A stretch of 64,000 nt of DNA from Anaerostipes butyraticus (GCF_016586355.1 NZ_BLYI01000062.1:186001-250000); one strand, 5' to 3'; numbered from the stretch's first letter, positions 1 through 9,133 are shown. Translations and numbers: made by a program. The notes: generated from the sequence alone by a model not told the origin.

Positions 1-485
1 CATACGGCAATATTTCCGTCATACATTTCTTTGTGTGTCCGGTAAATTTCCGGATCTAAAGGTTCGTCAATTTTTACGTTAAAACATCCGATCGGAGTAA
101 TTCCTTTACACCATACCGGATAATTATGTTTGATCAGTCCGCTGCCATCCCTTAATTTGGCATTGCTTATGACTGCTTCTGCTCTCTGATGAAGGAGCAT
201 GAATTTTGTAACCAGTTCACCAATTGTAGCCCTCTCTCCGCAGTTAAATGCTTCAATCAGTACAATATCGCCTCTCTCAATGTCTCTTGCCTGCTCATGA
301 ATACTCCAGTTTGATTCATTATAAGCATAAATCCATTTAATATTTCCTACGGCAAAATGACCTCTGTTTACCGGGAAAGCATTTTCAAAAAGGCCTTTCT
401 TTCCCATGATATCGGCGATTTCTTCCGTAGAAATGCGATTATGCCTGATTTTTTCTATTATTCTTTTCTTTACATCATTGACCAT
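1..485 (-). CDS. RraA-family protein (3' end beyond window)
   Basis: Partial gene: the start is at 485 and the 3' end runs off the left edge, leaving about 161 codons. An AGGAGA-type ribosome site precedes the ATG by about 7 nt. The text VISNAKLRDG followed by a GI-PIG segment resembles the RraA / 4-hydroxy-4-methyl-2-oxoglutarate aldolase fold, where the Arg-Asp pair contributes to the active site. Despite the historical name (RNase E regulator), most such proteins in sugar operons are probably lyases or aldolases. The gene lies 3' of an M29-like gene in the same direction and appears to be a late gene of the catabolic operon starting at 8769. The substrate cannot be told. Confidence 0.75.
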   Translation of the reverse strand, partial: MVNDVKKRIIEKIRHNRISTEEIADIMGKKGLFENAFPVNRGHFAVGNIKWIYAYNESNWSIHEQARDIERGDIVLIEAFNCGERATIGELVTKFMLLHQRAEAVISNAKLRDGSGLIKHNYPVWCKGITPIGCFNVKIDEPLDPEIYRTHKEMYDGNIAV

Positions 486-636
486 AACTTTTCTCCTCCG
501 CATTTTTTGTACACCCCAGAGACTAAATTTCAATGAGAAATACCCAAAACAAGGAAAATTTACTCCAATGGACGGGGCTCCTCCGGAATCATACCGGCTG
601 ATATGCCAAAGGAGCCTCTTCCTGTTTTATTTTATT

Positions 637-1563
637 TTAGTCAAACACGACATTTCCTTTGTCCAGAATGACTTTTTCATCTACGAAGATCGTAGGTGAC
701 TGAAACATCATATCAATGTGAAACGGACAATCCTGTAAATTTGTATCATTGTTACCAAGGGCCACATGCACATACCCATAGCAGCCTTCGTCTTCCAGCA
801 TCCGGCCGCACAGGCTCGCATCGGGATTGAGTCCTACTCCGATTTCCCCTACCTGGTAGACTCGGGGATCATGAAATTCCTCCAGAACTTTTCGGAATTT
901 CTCTGCCTCTTTTCCGCCTTTGATCTCCTGCACGATGCTGTCCTTTATCTCCAACGTAATAGGTTCCTTAAGGACTCCTATTTCCGGATGGGTTATGCTT
1001 CCATCCACAACGATCGTCCCGTTGGCCGTAAAGGGTATAGCTCCTGTTGCGCACTCGATATCAGGCGGCGAAGAAAACTCACCTTTGCGGGTACTCATCC
1101 CATATTGAGGCGAAACCTTGTGGCCCTTGATGCTTGCAGTGTAATCCGTTCCCTTGTCGGATATGATACGGCATTCACTCCCGTTTTCAAAACCTTTTGC
1201 AATCTGGTCTACAAACTTTCTGTTAGCCTCAAAATCCGTATAAAGTCCGCCTGATTCCAGCATAGACATTGTATAATCACAGCAATTCAAGTCTCGTGCG
1301 CCTGCCTGACAGGCTTTCTTTCTTGCCATTGTATGAGTCAGCGACATTTTTGTCACCCGGAAGATTACATCAGCCTGCTGCATCGCCGCAGCTACCAGAT
1401 CTGTAGGTTCTTCACCGTGCATCTTTCTTGGATCCATCATGGTAAGTGTGCGGTTTGGAAAATCTTCAGCCGCATCCCACAATGCCATGGCCACTTCCAT
1501 CGACGGTTCATCCGTCACAATTAAGATTTTTTCATCTTTTTTACATTGTGAACATACTGTCAA
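637..1563 (-). CDS. M29-like / NicX-like metalloprotein
   Basis: A 308-residue reading from a TTG codon, related to the leucyl aminopeptidase T (M29) superfamily, which also contains the non-peptidase NicX dihydroxypyridine dioxygenases. The N-terminal KILIVTDEPS strand and the C-terminal HxD motif (about H282 and D284), preceded by a His-x-Ala-Leu-Gly segment, fit the metal-binding region. The TTG at 1563 has no ribosome site. The same frame is open further upstream, where AAGAGG stands 7 nt before an ATT codon at 1605-1603; that extension (MKREKKIYKACETL) looks like natural family sequence. In a sugar operon a peptidase role is doubtful, so the activity is left open. Confidence 0.7.
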   Translation of the reverse strand: MTVCSQCKKDEKILIVTDEPSMEVAMALWDAAEDFPNRTLTMMDPRKMHGEEPTDLVAAAMQQADVIFRVTKMSLTHTMARKKACQAGARDLNCCDYTMSMLESGGLYTDFEANRKFVDQIAKGFENGSECRIISDKGTDYTASIKGHKVSPQYGMSTRKGEFSSPPDIECATGAIPFTANGTIVVDGSITHPEIGVLKEPITLEIKDSIVQEIKGGKEAEKFRKVLEEFHDPRVYQVGEIGVGLNPDASLCGRMLEDEGCYGYVHVALGNNDTNLQDCPFHIDMMFQSPTIFVDEKVILDKGNVVFD

Positions 1564-1631
1564 GAGCGTTTCACATGCCTTGTAAATTTTCTTTTCTCTT
1601 TTAATCGGTCTGCCTCTTTCTTTATCGTGTT

Positions 1632-2624
1632 TTATTTGTCAATGGATTCTGCTAATTCACGCATGTAAGCAACATCATCTGCTTCTAATTCAAGTTCTGC
1701 AGATTTAACATTTTCTTCGATTTCTGCTGTTGTAGTAGAACCACTTAATAAGTTCAGGAATTCACCCTGTGCAAGGATCCATCCTAATGCCAGGTTTGCG
1801 ATTGTGCAGTTGTATTTTTCGCATAATGGTTTCCACTGATCCATCATGTCCATAGCAGCCTGCATATTATCCGGCTGGAACCATTTCTTTGGAATCTGAG
1901 CTCCAACTGGTTTGTAATCTCTTGGCATTGTTCCAGATAAAAGACCCATCTCCAATGGTGAATATGCCTGAATTGTCACTCCGTTTTCACGGCAGCATGG
2001 AATAATATCATTTTCAATTCCGCGGTCCAGGATAGAATATTTAGCCTGAACAATGTCCAGATCTCCCCATTTCAGATACTCTTCAATATGATGGATATCT
2101 ACGTTTGCAGCACCGATTGCTTTAATCTTGCCCTGTGCTTTTAAATCATTTAACACATCCATTGTCTCTCTGATCGGAACATAATATTCAGATCCTTCGA
2201 TGGCCTGCCAGTGTGTCATGTAAACATCAACATAATCTGTTCCCAGACGCTCTAAAGATGCTTCGATCTCTTTCTTTACAGATGCGCTGTTTAAGTTTTT
2301 GTATAACTGGATTCCGTTTACAACATTGAACATGTCACCTTTCATTTCCTGATCCCATGTAACACCACATTTTGTAATGATGACAACATCTTCACGGTTC
2401 ATGCCTTCCAATGCTTTTCCAAGGATTTTTTCGCTGTTTCCAAAATTGTATCCCGGTGCTGTATCAATTAAGTTTACGCCCAGTTTCGGAGCTTCCCTGA
2501 TTGTATCTACAACCGTCTGAAGTTCATGGTCTCCACCCCAGGCAGAACCTCCGCCAATAGACCAGGTACCAAGACCGATTCTTGAAATATCAATTCCTGT
2601 TTTTCCTAATTTCATTGTTTTCAT
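1632..2624 (-). CDS. aldo/keto reductase
   Basis: A 330-residue NAD(P)H-dependent oxidoreductase of the AKR superfamily, full length and cytosolic. The catalytic Asp54 (NLIDTAPGY), Tyr59 and Lys85 (IITK) are visible, and a His sits in DVYMTHWQ near residue 134, completing the tetrad. An AAAGGA ribosome site is about 8 nt upstream of the ATG. It is flanked by a PfkB kinase and an M29-like gene in the same operon, so it probably reduces or oxidises a sugar or polyol intermediate. The substrate is unknown. Confidence 0.88.
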   Translation of the reverse strand: MKTMKLGKTGIDISRIGLGTWSIGGGSAWGGDHELQTVVDTIREAPKLGVNLIDTAPGYNFGNSEKILGKALEGMNREDVVIITKCGVTWDQEMKGDMFNVVNGIQLYKNLNSASVKKEIEASLERLGTDYVDVYMTHWQAIEGSEYYVPIRETMDVLNDLKAQGKIKAIGAANVDIHHIEEYLKWGDLDIVQAKYSILDRGIENDIIPCCRENGVTIQAYSPLEMGLLSGTMPRDYKPVGAQIPKKWFQPDNMQAAMDMMDQWKPLCEKYNCTIANLALGWILAQGEFLNLLSGSTTTAEIEENVKSAELELEADDVAYMRELAESIDK

Positions 2625-2657
2625 TTCGGCATTCCTTTCTCGAATTATGTTTCGTTG

Positions 2658-3617
2658 CTATTTGTAATCTTCACGATATTTTGCAAGCATATCTTCTACC
2701 ATCTGCTTGTTCTTAACACCAGTTGTCGCACCTACATACTGTACGGAAACAGCAGCTGTACAGTTTGCGTAAATTCCGCATTCCTTCAGATCTTTTCCAT
2801 CCAGAAGTCCTGTGATGAATCCAGAAGCGAAATTGTCTCCTGCTCCAATCGTGTCGATGGCGGTAATTCCCTTCGCTGCAGGAACAATCATTGCTCCATC
2901 GGCATTTCGGATATAGCATCCTCTCTTGCCAATCTTCATGATCACGTTCTTTACGCCGCATCCGTATAATACGTCTGCTACTTTTTCTTCTTCTGTCTCT
3001 CCTGTCATCAGACACGCTTCCTCAAAGTTAGGGAAGAAATAATCTACATAACTTAATGCTTCCCGGATATCATCCAGAGTCTCACCAAGCCGAGGCTTGA
3101 TCATATCTGCGCATATGGTCATGCCTGCTTTTTTCGCTTCCTTAAAAATCTTAACCAGCGTTTTTCCATCCAGCAGCGGATTATTGAAAATACTTGCCAG
3201 AGATAAGATCTTTGCCTGTCTCATCTTGTCAAAATCTACATGTTCAATATTTGTCTTCCACAAGCTGCCATTTCTGTTTGTAACAAATGTTCTTTCACCA
3301 TCTGCTGTTACCAATCCCACATTCATAGAAGTATCAATGTTCGGATCCACTTTGATCCCTTCATAATCAATGTGATCCTTCGCACAGGATTCCAGAATAA
3401 AGTTTCCTGCCGCGTCGTCTCCAACGCAGCTGATGATGCCTGTCTTATGACCGAGGCGGCTGATGATCGTCGCCTCGTTCATAGCATCCCCGCCGACCGT
3501 CATTGCAATACGGTCGACAGGATAGGATTCAATATCAAAGATATCTCTGGATACTGGCTGAAGTGGAATATCTACAATCGCTGCACCAAGGCAGATTACA
3601 TCTAATTTCTTTTCCAC
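2658..3617 (-). CDS. PfkB-family carbohydrate kinase
   Basis: A 319-residue ribokinase/PfkB-type sugar kinase. It has the N-terminal glycine-rich substrate region (VGGDAMNEA) and the C-terminal DTIGAGDNFASGF signature, whose Asp is the catalytic base. It starts with GTG directly after the aldolase stop codon, so translation is probably coupled; a GGAAGG sequence lies inside the end of the aldolase gene. Next to a class II aldolase and an epimerase it likely phosphorylates the ketose or its product (the MFS importer does not phosphorylate). The exact sugar cannot be assigned. Confidence 0.88.
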   Translation of the reverse strand: MEKKLDVICLGAAIVDIPLQPVSRDIFDIESYPVDRIAMTVGGDAMNEATIISRLGHKTGIISCVGDDAAGNFILESCAKDHIDYEGIKVDPNIDTSMNVGLVTADGERTFVTNRNGSLWKTNIEHVDFDKMRQAKILSLASIFNNPLLDGKTLVKIFKEAKKAGMTICADMIKPRLGETLDDIREALSYVDYFFPNFEEACLMTGETEEEKVADVLYGCGVKNVIMKIGKRGCYIRNADGAMIVPAAKGITAIDTIGAGDNFASGFITGLLDGKDLKECGIYANCTAAVSVQYVGATTGVKNKQMVEDMLAKYREDYK

Positions 3618-4457
3618 TTATTCATCAGCCCTTCCATCATCACCAAATAATTTGATCTTGTACATTGCACGTTCTTTTACTGCTTTGCGCACTTCACGCT
3701 CAAGAGCCAGGAACGGTTCATCTTTATGAGCATTGATTGCTTCCATAGCAGCCTGGCAAAGCTCTGTATGGATATTGATCTTAGCAATACCACAATGAAT
3801 TGCCTTTTTGATATCTTCATCACCGATACCAGATGCTCCATGAAGAACAAGCGGTACACTGACTTCTTTCTTTACTTCTTCAATAATATCAAATCTGATT
3901 TTTGGTTCTGCAGTATAAACACCATGTACGTTGCCAACTGCTACAGCAAGAGAATCACAGCCTGTACGCTCTACGAATTCTTTTGCCTGTGCCGGATCAG
4001 TATAAGCATACTCAGCCAGCGCTTCTTCATATACTGTTTCATTTCCTACATGTCCAAGTTCTGCTTCAACCGGGATATTGTATCTGTGGAAATAATCAAC
4101 ACAGCGTTTTACTTCGGCAATATTTTCTTCAAATGGCAGAGCAGAAGCGTCACGCATAACAGAATTCATGCAGTGATCTGCCGCATTTTTCAGAATTGTC
4201 CAGTTGCGGCCGTGATCCCAGTGTAAAATAACCGGTACAGTTGCTTTCTTAGCCATGGATTCCATCATATAGCAGAAATCTTCAAAAGAAGTATTTCCAA
4301 CGAATCCTGTACCAAAAGAGATGATGATCGGTGCACGGAGTTCTTCTGCCGCATCGATAACTCCCATTAACATTTCTGCATTCCATACGTTAAAATGCGG
4401 GATTGCATAATGTCCTTCACTTGCTTTCTGTTCCCAAAATCTAATATCTGCAATCAT
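3618..4457 (-). CDS. class II fructose-bisphosphate-type aldolase
   Basis: A 279-residue zinc-dependent aldolase of the Fba/GatY/KbaY family. Metal and catalytic motifs are visible in order: LHWDHG near residue 83, ELGHVGNE, LHGASGIG and KINIHTEL. Members cleave ketose bisphosphates or ketose-1-phosphates into dihydroxyacetone phosphate and an aldehyde. The adjacent PfkB kinase would supply the phosphorylated substrate, which fits a pathway that oxidises a polyol, phosphorylates it and then cleaves it. Specificity (fructose, tagatose or another ketose) is not decidable from sequence alone. Confidence 0.88.
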   Translation of the reverse strand: MIADIRFWEQKASEGHYAIPHFNVWNAEMLMGVIDAAEELRAPIIISFGTGFVGNTSFEDFCYMMESMAKKATVPVILHWDHGRNWTILKNAADHCMNSVMRDASALPFEENIAEVKRCVDYFHRYNIPVEAELGHVGNETVYEEALAEYAYTDPAQAKEFVERTGCDSLAVAVGNVHGVYTAEPKIRFDIIEEVKKEVSVPLVLHGASGIGDEDIKKAIHCGIAKINIHTELCQAAMEAINAHKDEPFLALEREVRKAVKERAMYKIKLFGDDGRADE

Positions 4458-4480
4458 ATTTTTTCTCCTTATTCTCCTGT

Positions 4481-5536
4481 TTACTCAGCTACCTTAATAA
4501 CACCTTTTACCATGTCAGCTTTCTTCACCGGATCAATTGCATCTTCGAATGCCTGCTGAACATCTTTATAATCATAGATATGTGTTACCATGTCTTTAAC
4601 ATTAAATTTACCTGTTGCGATTGCTTCAATCGTCTGTGGATAGTTATTGCAGTAACGGAATGATGTCTGGATCGTAACTTCACGATTGATCTTTAAGAAG
4701 TCAATCGGTACCGGACCGGACTGAGTTCCAACCATCATAATCTTTCCACCACGAGCTACGATCTGAACTGCCTGTTTTGCTGTAAATTCAGATCCGGCAC
4801 ATTCGAATACTAATTCTACTCCATGGTCTCCATACATTTCTTCAGAACGAAGTACTTCTACTGTATCCTGTTCTTTTCCGTTGATGACTCTTGCAGCTCC
4901 CAGTTTCATTGCCAGATCCAGTCGTTTCTGCATTACGTCTACAACCGTAATATCAGTTGCTCCAAGACTCTTGCATGCCTGAAGCACCATAAGTCCGATG
5001 GTTCCTGCTCCCAGAATCACAATGCTCTTTCCAAGTCTTGCTTCTCCTAAGATTGCTGCGTGCATACCAACAGCTGCAGGCTCTACCAGAGCGGCTTCCA
5101 TTGTGGACATTCCTTCCGGAACATGATAAGTCCATTCTTCCGGATGCGTCATATATTCACATAATGCTCCTTTGTAGTTTGGCTGTGTTGCCATGAAATC
5201 TACGTCAGGGCAGATGTTGTAACGTCCGGTACGGCAGTATTCACAAGAATCATCCGGTACACCTGGCTCAATCAGCACTTTATCTCCCGGTTTAAATTTT
5301 GTAACTTTCGCTCCGACTTTTACAACTTCACCAGCTACCTCATGTCCCAGACCGATTTTCTGATTTGGATCTTTTGGAGGGATAAATGGTCCAAACTCAA
5401 ATCCGTGGATATCTGATCCACACATTCCAACATATTCAACTTTCATCAGAATTTCATGATCTTTCGGTTCTGGAACCGGGCACTCCTGGATTTCAAATTT
5501 CTTTGGAGTTACCAAAATCGCTTCGGTATTCTTCAT
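4481..5536 (-). CDS. zinc-dependent polyol (sorbitol/xylitol-type) dehydrogenase
   Basis: A 351-residue medium-chain dehydrogenase. The catalytic-zinc motifs CGSDIHGFEF and GLGHEVAGE and the Rossmann glycine motif GAGTIGL are present. The structural-zinc lobe is reduced to CEYC plus one later Cys, as in several sorbitol dehydrogenases. Members oxidise polyols to ketoses with NAD. It stands between the MFS transporter and the aldolase. With a second such enzyme at 7693 and an aldo/keto reductase, it points to a polyol or rare-sugar substrate that enters unphosphorylated. Confidence 0.88.
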   Translation of the reverse strand: MKNTEAILVTPKKFEIQECPVPEPKDHEILMKVEYVGMCGSDIHGFEFGPFIPPKDPNQKIGLGHEVAGEVVKVGAKVTKFKPGDKVLIEPGVPDDSCEYCRTGRYNICPDVDFMATQPNYKGALCEYMTHPEEWTYHVPEGMSTMEAALVEPAAVGMHAAILGEARLGKSIVILGAGTIGLMVLQACKSLGATDITVVDVMQKRLDLAMKLGAARVINGKEQDTVEVLRSEEMYGDHGVELVFECAGSEFTAKQAVQIVARGGKIMMVGTQSGPVPIDFLKINREVTIQTSFRYCNNYPQTIEAIATGKFNVKDMVTHIYDYKDVQQAFEDAIDPVKKADMVKGVIKVAE

Positions 5537-5570
5537 TTTATCTACTTCCTTTCCGTTTTTGCGATATGAC

Positions 5571-6956
5571 TTAATCTACATTACCAATGTCTTCAACAGA
5601 TTCTCCTCGTGTCTCAATACCGAAGAGTCCTACACAGATTGCAAGGATAACTGCAACTGCTGAAATTAATACGAACACTCCTGTGCTTCCCCATGAACTT
5701 GCTGCAACAGCAGTTACAAGGAATGGGAAGAAGATATTGCTTAAACGTCCCACTGCGTTACAGAATCCGGATCCGGATAATTTTGCGGATGTTGGCCACA
5801 TTTCCGGTACATATACAGCAGAAGCATAGCATACATACATATAAATAGTTGTGTTCAATAAGAAAGTAGTTACAATCAGCGCAGTCATTGTTGTCTGCTG
5901 TCCTGTGATAACTCCCAGAACCGCCATGGCAAGCAGAAGAACAACACCTAAAACTCTTCGCGGCACTTTATCCATATATAAGGATGCAAGGAAAATTCCA
6001 AACGGAGCTCCAAACAATCCGAACATTGTCATGAACTGTGAGCTGGATGTATCATATCCAAGGGATGCTAACAGAGAAGGCATCCATGTCATCAATGTAT
6101 ACTGAATTGTATTCATACCAACCAGTACAAGAGATCCTACAATCGTTCTTCTTAACAGTTTTCCTTTAAACAATGCAGAATATGGAAGGTTCTGTACCGC
6201 TTTTGTTTCTACTTCTTCTACTGGAGGAAGTGGTTTTCCTGTAGATGCTTCGATCTCTTTCTCTACCTGATCAAGAATTGCATCTGCTTCTTCCGTTCTT
6301 CCCTGAGCTTCCAGCCATCTAGGAGATTCCGGATATTTCTTGATGATAAAGATACAAGCAATAATGGAAAGAATGGATGGAACCGCATACTGGATTCTCC
6401 AGTTCATTGCCATGCTCACACCTGTTGTACCGATTACAAATGCAATACCGTTGCAGATCGGATGAGCCCAGTTTCCGATGAAAGAGTTTCGACTTGACCA
6501 TACACCACGGTTTCTTCCTGGTACATACTCTGTAAATGCCGCAAACAATACGACCAGCAAAGCACCCAGTCCAAATCCCTGTACAAGCCTGAAGATATAA
6601 AGGACATAAACGTTTGGTGAAACCATGCCACCGATCATTGCAACGATATGAATTGCTTCATATAAAAGAATACTCTTCTTACGGCCAATCTTATCACCGA
6701 TCGGACCTCCAACTAATGCTCCGAACAGCTGACCAACTGTATATGTAGTTCCCCACATAGCCAGAAGAGTAGATCCCGGCTCTAACCAATGTATCTCATT
6801 CAAAAGAATGTTCTGTACCGCACCACTGATACCGTTAGACCAGCATACCAGCAATGCGAAGGCTGATACCAGCCACATTTTGATATGCCAGCTGGAGTTT
6901 GGAAGACGATCGAGTCTTGCTCCAACACTGACACGTCCAGTATTATTATTACTCAT
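5571..6956 (-). CDS. MFS sugar/polyol transporter
   Basis: A 461-residue integral membrane protein with about twelve hydrophobic segments. The major-facilitator loop motif GGPIGDKIGRKK lies between segments 2 and 3, and PESPRW follows segment 6 as in the sugar-porter subfamily. The C-terminal tail reads TRGESVEDI. It probably imports the sugar or polyol used by this operon by proton symport without phosphorylating it, so the operon needs its own kinase. Confidence 0.87.
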   Translation of the reverse strand: MSNNNTGRVSVGARLDRLPNSSWHIKMWLVSAFALLVCWSNGISGAVQNILLNEIHWLEPGSTLLAMWGTTYTVGQLFGALVGGPIGDKIGRKKSILLYEAIHIVAMIGGMVSPNVYVLYIFRLVQGFGLGALLVVLFAAFTEYVPGRNRGVWSSRNSFIGNWAHPICNGIAFVIGTTGVSMAMNWRIQYAVPSILSIIACIFIIKKYPESPRWLEAQGRTEEADAILDQVEKEIEASTGKPLPPVEEVETKAVQNLPYSALFKGKLLRRTIVGSLVLVGMNTIQYTLMTWMPSLLASLGYDTSSSQFMTMFGLFGAPFGIFLASLYMDKVPRRVLGVVLLLAMAVLGVITGQQTTMTALIVTTFLLNTTIYMYVCYASAVYVPEMWPTSAKLSGSGFCNAVGRLSNIFFPFLVTAVAASSWGSTGVFVLISAVAVILAICVGLFGIETRGESVEDIGNVD

Positions 6957-6989
6957 AGTTTTTCCTCTTTTCTTAGCTGTTGTTTTTCG

Positions 6990-7670
6990 CTATTCCAATG
7001 CCTCTTTTAATTCATTTTCCATGATGTTCCAGGCTTCCTCAAAATCCTCTGCTTTGTTCCATAATGCCGGAGGTCCAAGAACTACCATGTCAGCTCCTGC
7101 CTCATACAATGGACGATATACATCCTTGTTCATAGAGCCGTCCGCTTCGATCAGGAAGTTCAGTCCCTTTTCTTCACGGATCTTTACAAGATCACGAATC
7201 TTATCAAATGTCTGCTCAATTACTTTCTGCCCTGAAATACCTGCGTCCACGATCATAACCGTAACCTTATCAAGGAGCGGCAGATAGTATTCAATTGTAG
7301 TCAACGGAACAGACGGATTTAAAGCAATTCCTGCCTTGCATCCCAGAGATTTAATTTTATTTAATGTAACAAAGGCATCACCCTCAATACAATCTGTATG
7401 CGGGGTTATGTATGCCGCTCCTGCTTTTGCAAATACTTCCAGATATTTCTGCGGATGTTTGATCATCAGATGCGCATCCATCGGAGTTTTTACCTTATCT
7501 TTCAGCGCTTCCAGAAATTCCGGACCAATTCCAAAACTTGGCACATAAACACCGTCTTTAATATCCATATGAAGAAAATCAGAATTTTCATCAATGATGC
7601 GAACCTGCCGTTCCATATCAAACAGGTCACAGCATCCCATAGACGGTGCGATCATTAATTTTCTTTCCAT
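6990..7670 (-). CDS. ribulose-phosphate / allulose-6-phosphate 3-epimerase family protein
   Basis: A 226-residue TIM-barrel epimerase of the Rpe/AlsE family. HMDIKDGVYVPSFG and DAHLMI supply the metal-binding His and Asp; MIVDAGISGQK and EADGSM supply the C-terminal catalytic region. Family members interconvert C3 epimers of ketose phosphates. Compared with the AlsE-like copy at 48388 it is more divergent (PHTD in place of the usual LHxE or VHAE segment). It sits between the MFS gene and the first dehydrogenase of the operon. Confidence 0.82.
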   Translation of the reverse strand: MERKLMIAPSMGCCDLFDMERQVRIIDENSDFLHMDIKDGVYVPSFGIGPEFLEALKDKVKTPMDAHLMIKHPQKYLEVFAKAGAAYITPHTDCIEGDAFVTLNKIKSLGCKAGIALNPSVPLTTIEYYLPLLDKVTVMIVDAGISGQKVIEQTFDKIRDLVKIREEKGLNFLIEADGSMNKDVYRPLYEAGADMVVLGPPALWNKAEDFEEAWNIMENELKEALE

Positions 7671-7692
7671 ACTGTCTCCTTTGTATTAATGA

Positions 7693-8769
7693 TTAATCAT
7701 CAAAATCATAGTGGAAGATAACCTTGATTGCTTCTTTAGAAGCCATGGCATCAAATCCTTTTTCGTATTCAGAAAGACCCAATCTGTGTGTAATCATCGG
7801 CTGAACCTTGATCTGTCCAGATGCCAGCAAACGAATTGCATTTCTCCAGGAAGTAGAATCATATGCCATATGACCAATGATGCTCTTATTCCATGAAGTA
7901 ATGTCATTGATAGAGAACTCTAATGGTTTGAATCCCATACCAACACGAACGATTTCAGCGTTTGGTCTTGTCATTTCAATTGCCTGTTTTAATGCGATGT
8001 TTGCACCAGAACATTCAATTACCAGTCCTAAGTTGTCTCTTCCGCAGATCTCTGTACATCTTGCTACAACATCTTCTTTAGATCCGTTTACAACATGTGT
8101 TGCGCCAACTTCTAATGCAACTGGGAAACGTGTTGCTACATCATCGTCAAGACCTACCATGACAATGTTAACTGCTCCCATGATCTTTGCGATCTGAACT
8201 GAGAATAATCCTAATGGACCTGTACCAAATACAACGACATCCTGTCCTGGAAGCAGATGAGCCTGCTGAGCAACTGCTTTATATGCATTACAAATCGGAT
8301 CAAGTACAGCTGCTTCTTCATATTTTACGTTGTCAGGGATTTCCCAGATTGCATGTTTATGGATTCGAAGGATTTCTCCAGGAATCTTACATAATTTTGA
8401 AAATCCGCCGCCCCATGTGTTGTTGTCAAGACCAAGATTTACTTTCTCTTCGCAGCAAAGGAAATCTCCCTGTTCACACGCCGGGCATACTCCACATACA
8501 TGTGCGCTGTTATCAGATACAACTCTCTGTCCTACTTTCCAGTCTGTTACCTTTTCACCAACTTCAACAATCTCACCAGCAAATTCATGTCCACGGATTG
8601 AGTTGAACTCATCAGATCCATTATCAACTCTCCAATGTTTCATATCTGCACCGCAGATAGCTGCTGCTTTGATTTTAACGATAATATCTTCTGGTCCGCA
8701 TGTTGGCTCCGGCACATCCTTCATCGTATATCCGCCGAATTCCTGCCCATATCTTACAATTGCTTTCAT
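7693..8769 (-). CDS. zinc-dependent alcohol dehydrogenase (first operon gene)
   Basis: A 358-residue medium-chain dehydrogenase. The frame is open to 8790, but AAAGGAGAT ends 6 nt before the ATG at 8769, which decides the start (MKAIVRYGQ). Catalytic-zinc motifs AICGADMKHW and RGHEFAGE, a complete structural-zinc lobe (CGVCPACEQGDFLCC) and GTGPLGL for cofactor binding are present. It is the first gene downstream of the promoter at 8843-8871. It probably oxidises a polyol or sugar alcohol; the substrate is unknown. Confidence 0.88.
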   Translation of the reverse strand: MKAIVRYGQEFGGYTMKDVPEPTCGPEDIIVKIKAAAICGADMKHWRVDNGSDEFNSIRGHEFAGEIVEVGEKVTDWKVGQRVVSDNSAHVCGVCPACEQGDFLCCEEKVNLGLDNNTWGGGFSKLCKIPGEILRIHKHAIWEIPDNVKYEEAAVLDPICNAYKAVAQQAHLLPGQDVVVFGTGPLGLFSVQIAKIMGAVNIVMVGLDDDVATRFPVALEVGATHVVNGSKEDVVARCTEICGRDNLGLVIECSGANIALKQAIEMTRPNAEIVRVGMGFKPLEFSINDITSWNKSIIGHMAYDSTSWRNAIRLLASGQIKVQPMITHRLGLSEYEKGFDAMASKEAIKVIFHYDFDD

Positions 8770-8842
8770 AGATTTATCTCCTTTTTTCATAACACCTTAG
8801 TTACTAAAGATTGCTGCAGCACATCTCTTTGTTTGTGTCTTT

Positions 8843-8871
8843 ATTTTAATACAATTTAACTTTTGAGTCAA
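8843..8871 (-). promoter_or_regulatory. promoter of the sugar/polyol operon
   Basis: On the minus strand TTGACT (8871-8866) and TAAAAT (8848-8843) are separated by 17 nt, one mismatch each from sigma-A consensus. It lies about 75 nt upstream of the start at 8769, and no other gene intervenes. It is the only convincing promoter for the nine-gene run. Confidence 0.75.
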
Positions 8872-8885
8872 TCATTTTGTGTCTG

Positions 8886-8940
8886 TTTTACAGATTTTTA
8901 TTACTATTTCACAGATTTATTGTCTTTGTTTTACAAATTC
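8886..8940. repeat. direct repeats upstream of the operon promoter
   Basis: Three related elements, TTTTACAGATTT (8887-8898), TTTCACAGATTT (8907-8918) and TTTTACAAATT (8929-8939), are spaced 21 and 22 bp apart, about two helical turns. They sit just upstream of the -35 box. TTTCTGTG-containing relatives in inverted orientation follow to about 8985. The arrangement suggests binding sites for an activator. No regulator gene for this operon is inside the window. Confidence 0.5.
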
Positions 8941-9071
8941 ATGCTAGTTTCTGTGCAATTTTAACATATAATTTCTGTGTTTCAAAAATAATCAGAAAGT
9001 TTTTCGAATGAAATCTGAAATTTTTTCGTTTTCAAAGCAGCTAAACTAAGAATTTTTCTGATTTTTCGCAC

Positions 9072-9107
9072 AAAAAAAGAAGGATTCCAACATAGAAATC
9101 CTTCTTT
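9072..9107 (-). terminator. terminator of ftsH
   Basis: A perfect 10-bp stem (AAGAAGGATT, 9077-9086, with 9097-9106) is followed on the minus strand by a T tract. It lies 27 nt after the ftsH stop and ends its transcript before the next operon's promoter region. Confidence 0.85.
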
Positions 9108-9133
9108 ACAGATTTTTGATTTATTTGCCGTTC

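Noticed and set aside
577-616. GGCTCCT/AGGAGCC inverted repeat as a terminator after the M29-like gene
   Set aside because: The loop is about 24 nt and there is no T tract on the minus strand, so it is too weak to call.
766-1254. 162-codon plus-strand open frame
   Set aside because: It lies wholly inside the M29-like gene on the other strand, has no ribosome site and no recognisable domain; a shadow frame.
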